A stretch of DNA of 64,000 nt from Bordetella genomosp. 11. Its GTDB lineage: Bacteria > Pseudomonadota > Gammaproteobacteria > Burkholderiales > Burkholderiaceae_B. Below are positions 44,477 through 53,632 of this stretch, piece by piece. Under the pieces are notes generated by a model, which was not told the origin of the DNA, made no database searches, and saw only the letters and a list, made by a program, of their open reading frames with translations. Every line of letters starts with the position of its first letter. The stretch's first letter is position 1. The stretch spans positions 558,001-622,000 of the forward strand of contig NZ_NEVS01000001.1 in the NCBI RefSeq assembly GCF_002261215.1, given 5' to 3'. The position numbers and the translations under genes are program-made.

Positions 44477-45850
44477 GTGAAGCAGACAACGCAAGGCAAG
44501 AAAACGCCCAACATCGTACTGATACTGGCCGACAACCTGGGCTGGGGCGAACTGGGCTGTTATGGCGGCGGCGCCCTGCGCGGCGCGCCCACGCCGCGTA
44601 TCGACGAACTGGCGGAGCAGGGTACGCGCTTCCTGAACTTCAACGTCGAAAGCGATTGCGTGCCGACACGCTCGGCCTTGATGACCGGCCGCCATCCCAT
44701 CCGCACGGGCGCGCTGCAGTCCGTGCCGGCCGGGCTGCCGCAAGGGATCATTCCGTGGGAACGCACGATCGCCGAAGTCCTGTCGGACGCGGGTTACGCC
44801 ACGGCGATGTTCGGCAAGTGGCATCTGGGCGACAAGGAGGGCCGCTACCCCAAGGACAAGGGTTTCGACGAGTGGTACGGCATCCCCCGGACCACCAACG
44901 AAAGCATGTTCATGGACGCCGTCGGCTTCGACCCGGCCGTGGTGGAGCCGCCCTATGTGATGGAAGGCCGCAAGGGACAGCCGGCGGAGAAGCGGGAACT
45001 TTACGATCTGGAAATGCGCCGCCGCATCGATGCGGAGCTGGCACGGCGCAGTTGCGAGTTCATCGGCCGCCATGCGGGCAAGAAGCCGTATTTCCTGTAT
45101 GTGCCGCTGACGCAGCTGCATTTCCCCACCATCCCGCACCGGGATTTCGAAGGACGCACGCGCAAGGGCGACTTCGCCGACTCCCTGGTGGAGATGGATG
45201 CACGCGTCGGCCAGATCCTGGACCAGGTACGCGCGACGGGCGCCGAGGACGACACGGTATTCATTTTCGCCAGCGACAACGGCCCGGAGTACCGGCGTCC
45301 CTGGCGCGGCAGCGCGGGAATGTGGACGGGCACTTACCACACCGCCATGGAAGGGGCGCTGCGCGTGCCGCTGATCGTGCGTTGGCCGGCACGTGTGCCG
45401 GCCGGCCGCGTCACCAACGAGATCGTGCACGTGGTCGACCTGTTCCCTACGTTGGCGCATATCGTGGGCGCGGACGTGCCAGCCGATCGCGTGATCGACG
45501 GCGTCGACCAGCTGGATTTCCTGCTGGGCGAGAAGGAGCAATCCAACCGCGAGGGCTTCGTCTACTTCATCAAGACGGAAATGCGGGCCGCCAAATGGCG
45601 CGACTGGAAGATGCATTTCGTCTGGGAAGTCGAGCCCAATGCGGGTGCCAATCACCTGGAGACGCCCTACGTCTTCAATGTCGTGCAGGATCCCAAGGAA
45701 GAGAGCGACGTCAATACGACGCAGGGCTGGGTGCGCGGTCCGATACGCAGGATGGTGCAGTCATTCCAGCAATCGCTGGCGGCGAATCCGCCGGTTCCAC
45801 CGGGCGCGCCGGACGATTTCCAGCCGCCGCCACTGGCCAAGGCGGGTTGA
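44477..45850 (+). CDS. Sulfatase (formylglycine-dependent arylsulfatase family)
   Basis: A 457-residue sulfatase; the start is GTG. The formylglycine site is CVPTRSALMTGR, with Cys 61 as the residue to be converted. Metal-site elements are ADNLGWGELGCYGGG at residues 18-32 and FIFASDNGPEY further on. The usual Asp-Asp pair is Asp-Asn here (D19, N20), as in the subgroup whose signature reads DNLGxGELG. There is no signal peptide, so it acts in the cytoplasm after uptake. No formylglycine-generating enzyme is in the window. Cotranscribed with the Bug receptor and a LamB/YcsF-like fragment. Confidence 0.87.
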   Translation: MKQTTQGKKTPNIVLILADNLGWGELGCYGGGALRGAPTPRIDELAEQGTRFLNFNVESDCVPTRSALMTGRHPIRTGALQSVPAGLPQGIIPWERTIAEVLSDAGYATAMFGKWHLGDKEGRYPKDKGFDEWYGIPRTTNESMFMDAVGFDPAVVEPPYVMEGRKGQPAEKRELYDLEMRRRIDAELARRSCEFIGRHAGKKPYFLYVPLTQLHFPTIPHRDFEGRTRKGDFADSLVEMDARVGQILDQVRATGAEDDTVFIFASDNGPEYRRPWRGSAGMWTGTYHTAMEGALRVPLIVRWPARVPAGRVTNEIVHVVDLFPTLAHIVGADVPADRVIDGVDQLDFLLGEKEQSNREGFVYFIKTEMRAAKWRDWKMHFVWEVEPNAGANHLETPYVFNVVQDPKEESDVNTTQGWVRGPIRRMVQSFQQSLAANPPVPPGAPDDFQPPPLAKAG

Positions 45851-45851
45851 T

Positions 45852-46322
45852 ATGAACGCCGCTGACGAGCGGGCGGCGGTGCCGGCGACCGGAAGCGACG
45901 AGGCAGGCGGTCCGGCAGACGGCGTTGCCACCGGATATGTCGCGTATTCCGGCGACGCGGTGGCGATGGGCCGGACGATACGCGCGCTGGCGGAAAAAGG
46001 CGTCGCCATCGGTGCGCAGGTCCGCTATCCCGATGGGTTGGCGCTGGGACAAGAGTCCTTCTACCTGGACGATGTGGCCTTGTGCGACGTTTTCCTCGCG
46101 CAGGTCGCGACAATCGCCGCCCTGGCGGAAAGCGCGGGATCGAAGCTGGCGGCCGTCAGGTGCCATGGCGCCCTGGCGATGGATGTGTCGTCCGACGAAC
46201 GGACGGCGCAAGTGGTGGCGCGCACCCTCTACCGGCTCTTTCCGGGCGTATCGCTGGTTTGCGTGGCTGCAAGCCCGGGCGGCGGCGTGGCGCGCGATTG
46301 CGGGGTTTCCGTCGTGCCTTAG
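45852..46322 (+). CDS. Truncated LamB/YcsF (PxpA-like) protein
   Basis: A 156-residue protein starting right after the sulfatase stop. The middle part (GDAVAMGRTIRALAEKGVAIGAQVRYPDG ... VFLAQVATIAALAESAGSKLAAVRCHGALAMDV) aligns by eye with the central part of LamB/YcsF proteins, the 5-oxoprolinase A subunit. Those are about 250 residues long. The N-terminal DLNxDxGE segment, the CGFHAGD motif (here VAYSGD) and the His of GAHPSYPD (here GAQVRYPD) are missing or changed. It is probably a degenerate or repurposed homologue. It could be a pseudogene remnant, but the frame is clean. Confidence 0.6.
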   Translation: MNAADERAAVPATGSDEAGGPADGVATGYVAYSGDAVAMGRTIRALAEKGVAIGAQVRYPDGLALGQESFYLDDVALCDVFLAQVATIAALAESAGSKLAAVRCHGALAMDVSSDERTAQVVARTLYRLFPGVSLVCVAASPGGGVARDCGVSVVP

Positions 46323-47506
46323 GCCTTGGCCATCGTCCGCGCCGTCAGCCGGCGCCGCGTGCCCAGCGCCACGACGGCGATGGCCAGGGGCGGGAAGGCG
46401 ATCCAGCAGACCATGTCCCATCCGTAGTTGGTCAGCACGCCGCCGGACGAGAACGAGCCCAGCACCATGGTGCCGAACACGAGGAAGTCGTTGAAGGCCT
46501 GGACCTTGTTCCTTTCCTCCGGCCGATGGCATTCCAGCACCAGCGCGGAGGCGCCGACGAAGCCGAAATTCCAGCCCAGGCCCAGCAGGATGAGCGAGGT
46601 CCAGAAGTGGCCCACCGACAGCCCGTGCAGGCCCGTGGCGGCGGCCGCCGCCGTCAATAGCAGGCCGGCCAGGACCACGCGTCCCGCGCCGAAGCGCGTG
46701 ATCAAACGGCCGGTGAAAAAGCTGGGGCCGTACATGGCGATGACATGCCATTGCAGGCCCAGGTTGGACGCTTCCTGCGGCAGGCCGCACAGCCGCATGG
46801 CAAGCGGCGCGGAGGTCATCAGGAAGTTCATCAGCGTATAGCTGATGACGCCGCAGATCACCGCGACGATGAAGGCGGGCTGGCGCACGATCTGCCCCAG
46901 CGGGCGGCCCGCGGCGCTTTCGGCGGCGGTGGGGATGGGCAGCTTCACGCCCATCAGGATGAAGGCGCTGGCCACCGCCACCCCGGCCTGCGCCAGGTAG
47001 GTGACGGCGAACATGTGGGGTGCCCACAGGTCCATGGTGTGGGTGACCAGTTGCGGGCCGAGCACGCCCGCCACCACGCCGGCCGCCATGACGGTGGACA
47101 GGGCACGCGCGCGTTGCGGCGCGGGCACGCATTCGGCGGCGGCGAAGCGGAAGGACAGCACGACGGCCGCGTAGGCGCCGCCGAACAGCATGGCGAAGCA
47201 CAGCATCCAGAAGCTGCCGGTCAGGATCGCCCAGGCGGAAAGCAGGCCCACCAGGACACCGCAGCCGGTGCCGAGCAGGAAGGCGGCACGCCGTCCGTAG
47301 CGCTGGGCGATGGCGCCCGCCGGCAGCGTGGACAGGGCCATGCCCACGACGAAGACGGAAATCGGCATGGTCGCCAGCGATTTATCGGGCGCCAGGGTGT
47401 TGCCGATGATGGCGGCGGTGGCGTAGACAACGGTGGTATTGGCGCCTGCCAGCGCCTGCGCGACAGCCAGCCGCGCCAGATTGCCTTGAACGAGTGTGCT
47501 GCCCAA
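46319..47506 (-). CDS. MFS transporter
   Basis: A 395-residue major-facilitator protein with about twelve hydrophobic helices. The loop 2-3 signature is QRYGRRAAFLLG and the family-like segment RPEERNKVQAFNDFL lies in the C-terminal half. The best start is TTG at 47504-47506; no ATG or GTG lies near the first helix. Its stop overlaps the end of the convergent LamB/YcsF-like gene by four bases. The substrate is unknown; position suggests a metabolite linked to the sulfatase operon or a drug. Confidence 0.85.
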   Translation of the reverse strand: MGSTLVQGNLARLAVAQALAGANTTVVYATAAIIGNTLAPDKSLATMPISVFVVGMALSTLPAGAIAQRYGRRAAFLLGTGCGVLVGLLSAWAILTGSFWMLCFAMLFGGAYAAVVLSFRFAAAECVPAPQRARALSTVMAAGVVAGVLGPQLVTHTMDLWAPHMFAVTYLAQAGVAVASAFILMGVKLPIPTAAESAAGRPLGQIVRQPAFIVAVICGVISYTLMNFLMTSAPLAMRLCGLPQEASNLGLQWHVIAMYGPSFFTGRLITRFGAGRVVLAGLLLTAAAAATGLHGLSVGHFWTSLILLGLGWNFGFVGASALVLECHRPEERNKVQAFNDFLVFGTMVLGSFSSGGVLTNYGWDMVCWIAFPPLAIAVVALGTRRRLTARTMAKA

Positions 47507-47627
47507 AACGGTGTCCCCATCCCATGGTGGCCACCGCGCGTGGCGCGTCCATATGTGCGGGGACGCAGCGCATCGCCGGTCGGTGGCTTAGGACCGGGAC
47601 GATAACTTATTTCTCCAATCCATATAT

Positions 47628-49250
47628 TTATGACCTTGATGCATTTGGGGCCGGCGTGGATGCCTGGCCAGGGTCAGGCGGGGTGGCTGTGGGCGCTGCT
47701 GCGGCGATTCCGTCGCTGTCGCCGCCGCCGACGGACTTGTATACGGCGATCAGGCGCAGGAACAGCTGGTGGTTGCTGTCGGACAGGTCACGGCGCGCCT
47801 GGATCCATGTGCGCTCGGCATCCAGCTCGACCAGGAAATCGGTCAGGCCGCGCGCGTAGCGGGCGCGGGCCAGTTCGTAGGACTCGCGGCTGGCGTCTTC
47901 CCGGGTCCGCAGGCGCGCGTTGCGGCTGCGTTCGGCGTCGTAGCCGGTCAGGGCGTCGTCGATTTCCTGCCACGCTTTCAGCACAGTTTGCTGGTAGGTG
48001 ACGGCTGCCTCCTGCTGCGCCAATTCCCGCAGGACGATGGTGGCGCGCCGACGCCCCTGATCGAAGATGGGCAGGGACAGGGAAGGTCCGATGCTCCACG
48101 TCCGCGTGCCCCAATCGCCGAAGCGCCCGCCTTCGTAGGATTCGAAACCGAAGGTCGCCCCCAGCGTGATGCGAGGATAGAGGTCGGCGACGGCCACGCC
48201 GATATCCGCCGTGGCGGCATGCAACCGGGCTTCGGCGGCGCGGATATCCGGACGCCGCAAGGCCACCTGTGACGGCAGGCCGAGAGAAAGATCCGGCAGC
48301 CGTGCCGGCAGGGAAGCCAGTGGCGCGGACGCCGGCGCGGCCAAGGTCTGCGTCAATTCGCCGGGCCGCGCATTCATCAGCAGGCCGATCTGGTTGATCA
48401 GCGCGGCTTCCTGCGCCCGCAGGGTCGGCATCCGCGCTTCCAGGTCCGCCAGCAAACCGCGCTGGCGGCTGACGTCGAGTTCATCGATCAGCCCGCCGCG
48501 CGCGCGCGCCTGCAACAGCGCCAGGCTGTCGCGCGCCGCCGCGATATCCTGGTCCAGCAGGTCGCGTTGCTGCTGCGTCAGCCGCAGTTCGAAATAATCG
48601 CGCGCCAATTCGCTGGCGACGGCCAGCCGCACTTCGTCCAGCAGCGCGGCTGCATTGTCGACGTCGGCATCGGCCGACTCGATGGCGCGCCCCACGCGGC
48701 CCCACAAGTCCAGTTCCCACGAGGCGTCGAAGCCGGCCTGGTACAGCGTGAAGGGCGAGCTGAGGACCGAGACCAGCTCCTGGCGGTTGGCGGGCGCGAC
48801 CGCGCCGGCCAGGCGCGTGCCGGCGGAATACTCGCTTTGCCGCTGGCGCGTGGCGGCGCCGCTGGCATCCAGCATCGGCCCGCGCTGCGCCGCCACTGTC
48901 ACGCGCCGCATGCGGCTTTGCGCGAAACGCAGGGCCGCGGTTTGAAGGTCCGGGCTGGCTTGCAGCGCGCGTGTCTGCAACTGGTCCAGCGTGGTGTCGC
49001 CGAACAGGGTCCACCAGCGATCCGCGAGCGGCGCCGTGCCGGGCGGCGCGGCGGGCACGGCGGGATCGCCGGGGCGTGGGCTGCTGCGCCAGTCCTGCCA
49101 GGAGGCCGGCGCCTGCACGGCCGGTGCCTGGTAGTCGGGGCCCACCGCGCAGCCTGTCAGGATCGCGGCCACGAGGGATACGCACAGCATGCGCCGCGGG
49201 CGCCGCCTGTCGCGGCGCGGGGAAGACCGGATACTCGTGGGCAGGAACAT
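47628..49250 (-). CDS. Outer-membrane efflux lipoprotein (NodT/OprM family)
   Basis: A 540-residue TolC-type outer-membrane channel. Lipobox LTGC near residue 33 gives a lipidated N-terminus, and the AVGPDYQAPAV start of the mature protein is typical. Two repeats of the efflux domain follow, with FDASWELDLWGRVGRAIESA and LPIFDQGRRRATI. The ATG at 49248-49250 is used; a TTG six codons earlier would overlap the ybhR-like stop. It is the last gene of the ABC efflux operon and supplies the exit duct, which the E. coli ybhGFSR operon does not encode. Confidence 0.9.
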   Translation of the reverse strand: MFLPTSIRSSPRRDRRRPRRMLCVSLVAAILTGCAVGPDYQAPAVQAPASWQDWRSSPRPGDPAVPAAPPGTAPLADRWWTLFGDTTLDQLQTRALQASPDLQTAALRFAQSRMRRVTVAAQRGPMLDASGAATRQRQSEYSAGTRLAGAVAPANRQELVSVLSSPFTLYQAGFDASWELDLWGRVGRAIESADADVDNAAALLDEVRLAVASELARDYFELRLTQQQRDLLDQDIAAARDSLALLQARARGGLIDELDVSRQRGLLADLEARMPTLRAQEAALINQIGLLMNARPGELTQTLAAPASAPLASLPARLPDLSLGLPSQVALRRPDIRAAEARLHAATADIGVAVADLYPRITLGATFGFESYEGGRFGDWGTRTWSIGPSLSLPIFDQGRRRATIVLRELAQQEAAVTYQQTVLKAWQEIDDALTGYDAERSRNARLRTREDASRESYELARARYARGLTDFLVELDAERTWIQARRDLSDSNHQLFLRLIAVYKSVGGGDSDGIAAAAPTATPPDPGQASTPAPNASRS

Positions 49251-49260
49251 GGCGAAGGTC

Positions 49261-50394
49261 TCAGGCAAGGCGGCGGCGGAACAGCCAGGCGGCCAGGGGC
49301 AGGGTAATGGCGGCGATGCAGGCGAAGGGGATCAGGTCGTGCCAGACCGCCGTCATGCCGGCGCCTTCCAGGTACACGCTGCGCACCAGGTCCACCGCGA
49401 AACGCAGCGGATTGGCGTAGGTGGCGATCTGCAGCCCCTGCGGCATATTGCGCACCGGCGTGGTCAATCCGGACAACAGCACCAGCGGCATGAGCAGCAC
49501 GAAGTTATAGAGCATGGCCTGCTGCATGGTGGAGGACAGGGCGGATATCGACAGGCCGACCCCGACGATGGCGACGGTGAACAGCATCAGCCCCGCGTAC
49601 AGCACGAGCGGGCTGCCCGCCATCGGGATGCGGAACCAGAAAAGCGCGATGGCCAGGACCAGCGAGGATTGCACCAGCCCGATGGAGATGGACGGCAGGG
49701 CCTTGCCGAACATGATGGTGATCGGCCGATAGGGCGTGACCAGCAATTGATCGAACGTACCCTGCTCGCGTTCGCGCGCGACCGACAGCGCCGCCAGGGT
49801 CATGGTCTGGATCATGCTCAGCGTGGCGATCAGGCCGGGGATGATGCTCCAGCGCGTCTCCAGGTTGGGGTTGTACCAGGACCGCATTTCCACGTTGACC
49901 GGAGGCGGGACGGCACCGGGCCGGTTGGCGTTGTAGGCCGCGACGATGTCGCGGATCTGTCCGGCGGCCGTGCCCGCCGTCGTGGAGTTGCGGCCGTCCA
50001 GGATGAGCTGCAGCGGGGCCGTTTCCCCGGCGGCCAGCAGGCGCTCGAAATCGTCGCCGAAATGCAGGACCAGCAGCGCATCGCCGCTGTCGATCGCGCC
50101 GGCGATCTCCTCGGACGAGCGCAGCGTGGCGACCCGTTCGAACACGCCCGTGCCGTCCAGTCGTGCCAGCAATTCCGTGGATGCCGCGCCGCGGCTCTGG
50201 TCGAGCACGGCGTACGGGACGTGGGTCAGGTCGAAGGTGGCGGCGTAGCCGAACAGCAGGCTCTGCAGGATGACCGGCACGATCAGGATCACGCGGCTGG
50301 CCGGATCTTTCAGGACGGCCAGGAATTCCTTGTGGCACAGGTTGCCCAGTTGGCGCAGAAAGGCGATGGCGGTTTCCATGGTGTGCGGCCTCAT
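49261..50394 (-). CDS. ybhR: ABC-2 permease, YbhR-like
   Basis: A 377-residue ABC-2 type permease. N-terminal helix, a large periplasmic domain (DQSRGAASTELLARLD ... LQLILDGRNSTTAG ... WYNPNLETRWSIIPG), then five C-terminal helices with SVAREREQGTFDQLLVTPYRP. The pattern matches E. coli YbhR. The start ATG (50392-50394) overlaps the upstream permease stop (ATGA). A longer frame on the same strand joins it to out-of-frame sequence of the neighbour and is not real. Forms a heterodimeric channel with the YbhS-like protein. Confidence 0.9.
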   Translation of the reverse strand: MRPHTMETAIAFLRQLGNLCHKEFLAVLKDPASRVILIVPVILQSLLFGYAATFDLTHVPYAVLDQSRGAASTELLARLDGTGVFERVATLRSSEEIAGAIDSGDALLVLHFGDDFERLLAAGETAPLQLILDGRNSTTAGTAAGQIRDIVAAYNANRPGAVPPPVNVEMRSWYNPNLETRWSIIPGLIATLSMIQTMTLAALSVAREREQGTFDQLLVTPYRPITIMFGKALPSISIGLVQSSLVLAIALFWFRIPMAGSPLVLYAGLMLFTVAIVGVGLSISALSSTMQQAMLYNFVLLMPLVLLSGLTTPVRNMPQGLQIATYANPLRFAVDLVRSVYLEGAGMTAVWHDLIPFACIAAITLPLAAWLFRRRLA

Positions 50395-51560
50395 CGGTCC
50401 AGCGTCTTGCGGGTCAGGCGGCCCACCAGCAGCAACAGCGCGGCGGCGTAGCCCGCGAGTATGGCGCAGTCCTTCAGGATCAGCGGCCAGTAGTCGCCGG
50501 CCAGGAATACCGTCTTCACCAGCTCCATGAAGTAGGTTGCCGGCAGGGCATGGCCGATGATATTGACGACGTATGGGACATTGCGCAGGTCGAAGACGAA
50601 GCCCGATAGCATCGTTGCCGGCATGAAGCTGGCCAGGATCGCGAGCTGGCTGGCAAGGAATTGGTTGCGGGTGACCGCCGATATCAGCAGGCCGATGCCC
50701 AGGGACACCAGCATGTAGAGCGTGGACCCTGCCAGCAGCGCGGCCATGGACCCTTGCAGCGGCACCTGGAACAGGAAGAGCGCGGCGAGCAGGCACAGGC
50801 CCAGCCCCACCATCCCGACGCAGAAGTACGGAATGATCTTGGCAAGCAGGACCTCCAGCGGCTGCACCGGCGTGACGAACAGGGCCTCGAGCGTGCCGCG
50901 CTCCCACTCGCGGGCCATCACCAGCGCGGTCAGGAAGGCGCCGATCAGTGTCATGATCAGGACGATCAGGCCGGGTACGAGATACCAGGTACTGTCGTTG
51001 GCGGCGTTGAACCACATCCGGTCCACGACCGTCACGCTGCCGCCGTTCGCGGTCATGGTCAGCGTGGCGCCGCGGTCGGACTGTTTTTGCAGCCATAGGG
51101 CGACGGCCGCGCGCAGGTAGCCCGCCACGGTGAGCGCGCGCGTGGGATCGCTGCCCAGCACCAGCGTCTGCACGACCGCGTTTCCCGCGGCCAGGCGCTG
51201 CGAATAGTCGCTGGGAATGCGCAGCACCGCGTCGGCCTCGTGGGCGATCACGGCGCGTTCCGCGTCGCGGTAGGAGGCGGCCGGCACGCAGGTCAGGTAG
51301 GGCGACAGCGCGATACTGGCGGCCAGGTCGTGCGCCTGGGGGGAGTTGTCGTCCATGACCAGCAGCACGCGCGCATTCTTGACGTCCAGCGACAGCCCGT
51401 AGCCGAAGATCAGGATCAGGATGATGGGCAGCACCAGGCCGATCAGCATATTGGCGCGGTCGCGGAACAGCTGCCGCACTTCCTTGCGCGTCAGCGAGAC
51501 AACGCGCCGCAGGAATCCGCGGCCTTTGCGCGTCGGGCGGGTGGCGGCCGCGCGGCTCAT
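50391..51560 (-). CDS. ybhS: ABC-2 permease, YbhS-like
   Basis: A 389-residue ABC-2 permease. Signatures LTRKEVRQLFRDRANMLIGL, WYLVPGLIVLIMTLIGAFLTALVMAREWERGTLEALFVTP and GIGLLISAVTRNQFLASQ match YbhS. One N-terminal helix, a periplasmic domain and five C-terminal helices. Four-base overlaps with both neighbours show translational coupling. Drug or toxic-compound export is inferred from the E. coli relatives. Confidence 0.9.
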   Translation of the reverse strand: MSRAAATRPTRKGRGFLRRVVSLTRKEVRQLFRDRANMLIGLVLPIILILIFGYGLSLDVKNARVLLVMDDNSPQAHDLAASIALSPYLTCVPAASYRDAERAVIAHEADAVLRIPSDYSQRLAAGNAVVQTLVLGSDPTRALTVAGYLRAAVALWLQKQSDRGATLTMTANGGSVTVVDRMWFNAANDSTWYLVPGLIVLIMTLIGAFLTALVMAREWERGTLEALFVTPVQPLEVLLAKIIPYFCVGMVGLGLCLLAALFLFQVPLQGSMAALLAGSTLYMLVSLGIGLLISAVTRNQFLASQLAILASFMPATMLSGFVFDLRNVPYVVNIIGHALPATYFMELVKTVFLAGDYWPLILKDCAILAGYAAALLLLVGRLTRKTLDR

Positions 51561-53632
51561 GGCGCGGCTCCCGCCGGATCGGCGGATCGCGGTCCGCCGG
51601 GCGGTCCGTCACCGGCGGCGCCACTGCGCGGGTCCGCGGCCGCATGGTCTTGTTGCCCGTTCGCCGCGCCGGTGCGCCCGCTTTCCACGATGCCGATGAA
51701 GGCCTCTTCCATGGATAGCTTGCGCGACGGGGTCGCGCCGGCCTGGATGCGAACCGCTTCCGGCGTACCCAGGGCCAGCAGCTTGCCGGCGTCCTGGATG
51801 ACGATGCGGTCGCAGTATTCGGCCTCTTCCATGAAGTGCGTGGTGATCACGATGGTGGTGCCGGTTTGCGCCAGCGCCGTGATCCGGCGCCAGAACGCGC
51901 GGCGCGCCAGCGGGTCCGCGCCGCTGGTGGGCTCGTCCAGGAACAGGATGTCCGGTTCGTGCAGCAGGCCGACCGCCATGGCCAGGCGCTGCTTGATGCC
52001 GCCGGCGAGTTGGCCGGCGGGCCGCTCCAGCTGCCGCCGCAACGCGAATTGTTCCGTGACGGCATCGATGCGCTCGTGCAGCCGCGCGCCATGCAGTCCA
52101 TAGGCCCCGCCGAAGAAGCGCAGGTTCTCCAGCGCGGACAGGTTGCCGTAGAGCGCGAACGCTTGCGATACATAACCGATGCGCGCCCGCGCCTGCGCAC
52201 GCGCGGTACGCAGGTCCATGCCGGCCACGCGCGCCGTGCCGCCGCTGGCCGGCAGCAGGCCGCACAACATGCGGAATGTCGTGGTCTTGCCGGCGCCGTT
52301 CGGGCCGAGCAGGCCGAAGATCTCGCCGCGCGCGACGCTGAAGGTCGTGCGGTCGACGGCGACGAAGTCGCCGAACCTGCGGACCAGGTCGCGTACCTCG
52401 ATCGCCGGCCCGTTGTCCGGCGCGGGTTGCGTGGACGGCGCGGCCGACGGCGAGGCCGATGCGGGTGACGAAGTCGACGATGGCGTAGGGGGCGATGAAG
52501 GCAAATAGCGCGATGGGGACGACGAGGGCGATGCCGGCGGCGCTTGCGACGCCGCCGTCGCGGACGAGCCGTCCGGGGACGGGGACGGCGCCGGCGCGGC
52601 GATGTCGTCCGTCGTGCCGTTCATGCGCGCATGCAGCAGGACCATGAAGCCGTCTTCCAGCTGCGCCGGCGTGGCAGACGCATTTGCCGCATCCTCGCCG
52701 AGCATGCCGATATCGGCTCCGGACCGCAGGATGAAACGCACTTCGCCGCCGCGCGGCACGGCATCGACGATGATGTCGCGTCGGTCCAGCAAGCGCGCCT
52801 GCCGCGCGCGCGCCGCTTCACCGGGCCGCGCCGGGACGACGTAGCACAGCCCGTCCGCGCGCGATGCGATGTCGGCCGGCGTGCCGCTGGCCAACAGGCC
52901 GCCATCGTGCAGGACATGCACGCGCGAGCAGCGTTGGGCTTCATCCATGTACGCGGTCGACACCAGCACCGTCAGGCGCTCGTCGCGCACCATCTGGTCG
53001 ATGATTTCCCACAGCTCGCGCCGCGACAGCGGATCGACGCCGACAGTGGGCTCGTCCAGCAGCAGCAGCTCGGGCGAACGTACCAGCGTGCAGGCCAGCC
53101 CGAGTTTCTGCTTCATGCCGCCAGAGAGCTTGCCCGCCAGGCGCCCCGTGAAATGCTTCAGGTCCGTCATGTCGAGCAGGCGCGCGTAGCGTTCGCGGCG
53201 CTCGCCGGCCGTGATGCCGTGCAGATCGGCATACAGGTCCAGGTTTTCCTGCACGCTCAGGTCCTCGTACAGGCCGAAGCGCTGCGGCATATAGCTGATC
53301 AGGTCCTGCACGCGTTGCGGCGTGCGCGCGACGTCGTATCCGAGTACGTGCAACCGGCCCGTATCGGGACGCATGAGCCCGGCTGTCAGCCGCAGGAAGG
53401 TTGTCTTGCCGGCGCCATCCGGCCCGACCAGCGCGGTGACCGACCCGCGCGGCACGTCCAGCGTAATACCGTCCAGCGCCTGCACGTAGCGCTGCGCCGT
53501 CTTCACGGCAAACCGCTTGCCGATATCCCGGGCGTCGACGGCCAGGCTGTCGTCGTGCATGGCCGCGCCATCGTCCGCGTGCGCAACCGCGTTCGCGGCC
53601 GTACTATCGCCCGCGCGGCCGCCGGTGCTCAT
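51557..53632 (-). CDS. ybhF: Double ABC ATPase, YbhF-like, with Ser/Pro linker
   Basis: A 691-residue protein with two ATPase domains; E. coli YbhF has 578. Domain 1: Walker A GPDGAGKTT (70-78), signature LSGGMKQ (169-175), Walker B LLLLDEPTVG; its H-loop position is STAYMDEA, with no His. Domain 2: GPNGAGKTTT from residue 443, LAGGIKQ, LFLDEPTSG and an intact TTHFMEEA. Between them, residues about 345-408 are almost all Ser, Pro and Ala, an unusual disordered linker. Energises the YbhS/YbhR-like permease. Starts inside the ybhG-like stop (ATGA). Confidence 0.9.
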   Translation of the reverse strand: MSTGGRAGDSTAANAVAHADDGAAMHDDSLAVDARDIGKRFAVKTAQRYVQALDGITLDVPRGSVTALVGPDGAGKTTFLRLTAGLMRPDTGRLHVLGYDVARTPQRVQDLISYMPQRFGLYEDLSVQENLDLYADLHGITAGERRERYARLLDMTDLKHFTGRLAGKLSGGMKQKLGLACTLVRSPELLLLDEPTVGVDPLSRRELWEIIDQMVRDERLTVLVSTAYMDEAQRCSRVHVLHDGGLLASGTPADIASRADGLCYVVPARPGEAARARQARLLDRRDIIVDAVPRGGEVRFILRSGADIGMLGEDAANASATPAQLEDGFMVLLHARMNGTTDDIAAPAPSPSPDGSSATAASQAPPASPSSSPSRYLPSSPPTPSSTSSPASASPSAAPSTQPAPDNGPAIEVRDLVRRFGDFVAVDRTTFSVARGEIFGLLGPNGAGKTTTFRMLCGLLPASGGTARVAGMDLRTARAQARARIGYVSQAFALYGNLSALENLRFFGGAYGLHGARLHERIDAVTEQFALRRQLERPAGQLAGGIKQRLAMAVGLLHEPDILFLDEPTSGADPLARRAFWRRITALAQTGTTIVITTHFMEEAEYCDRIVIQDAGKLLALGTPEAVRIQAGATPSRKLSMEEAFIGIVESGRTGAANGQQDHAAADPRSGAAGDGPPGGPRSADPAGAAP

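Noticed and set aside
49261..51645. A 794-codon frame joining the last ABC permease to upstream sequence
   Set aside because: The N-terminal 417 codons are out-of-frame translation of the YbhS-like gene (Arg/Pro/Gly-rich). The true gene starts at 50394 with a four-base overlap.
52410..52620. Internal sequencing error or frameshift in the ybhF linker
   Set aside because: The frame is open on both sides and both ATPase domains are in phase; the unusual Ser/Pro/Ala tract is most simply a real linker.
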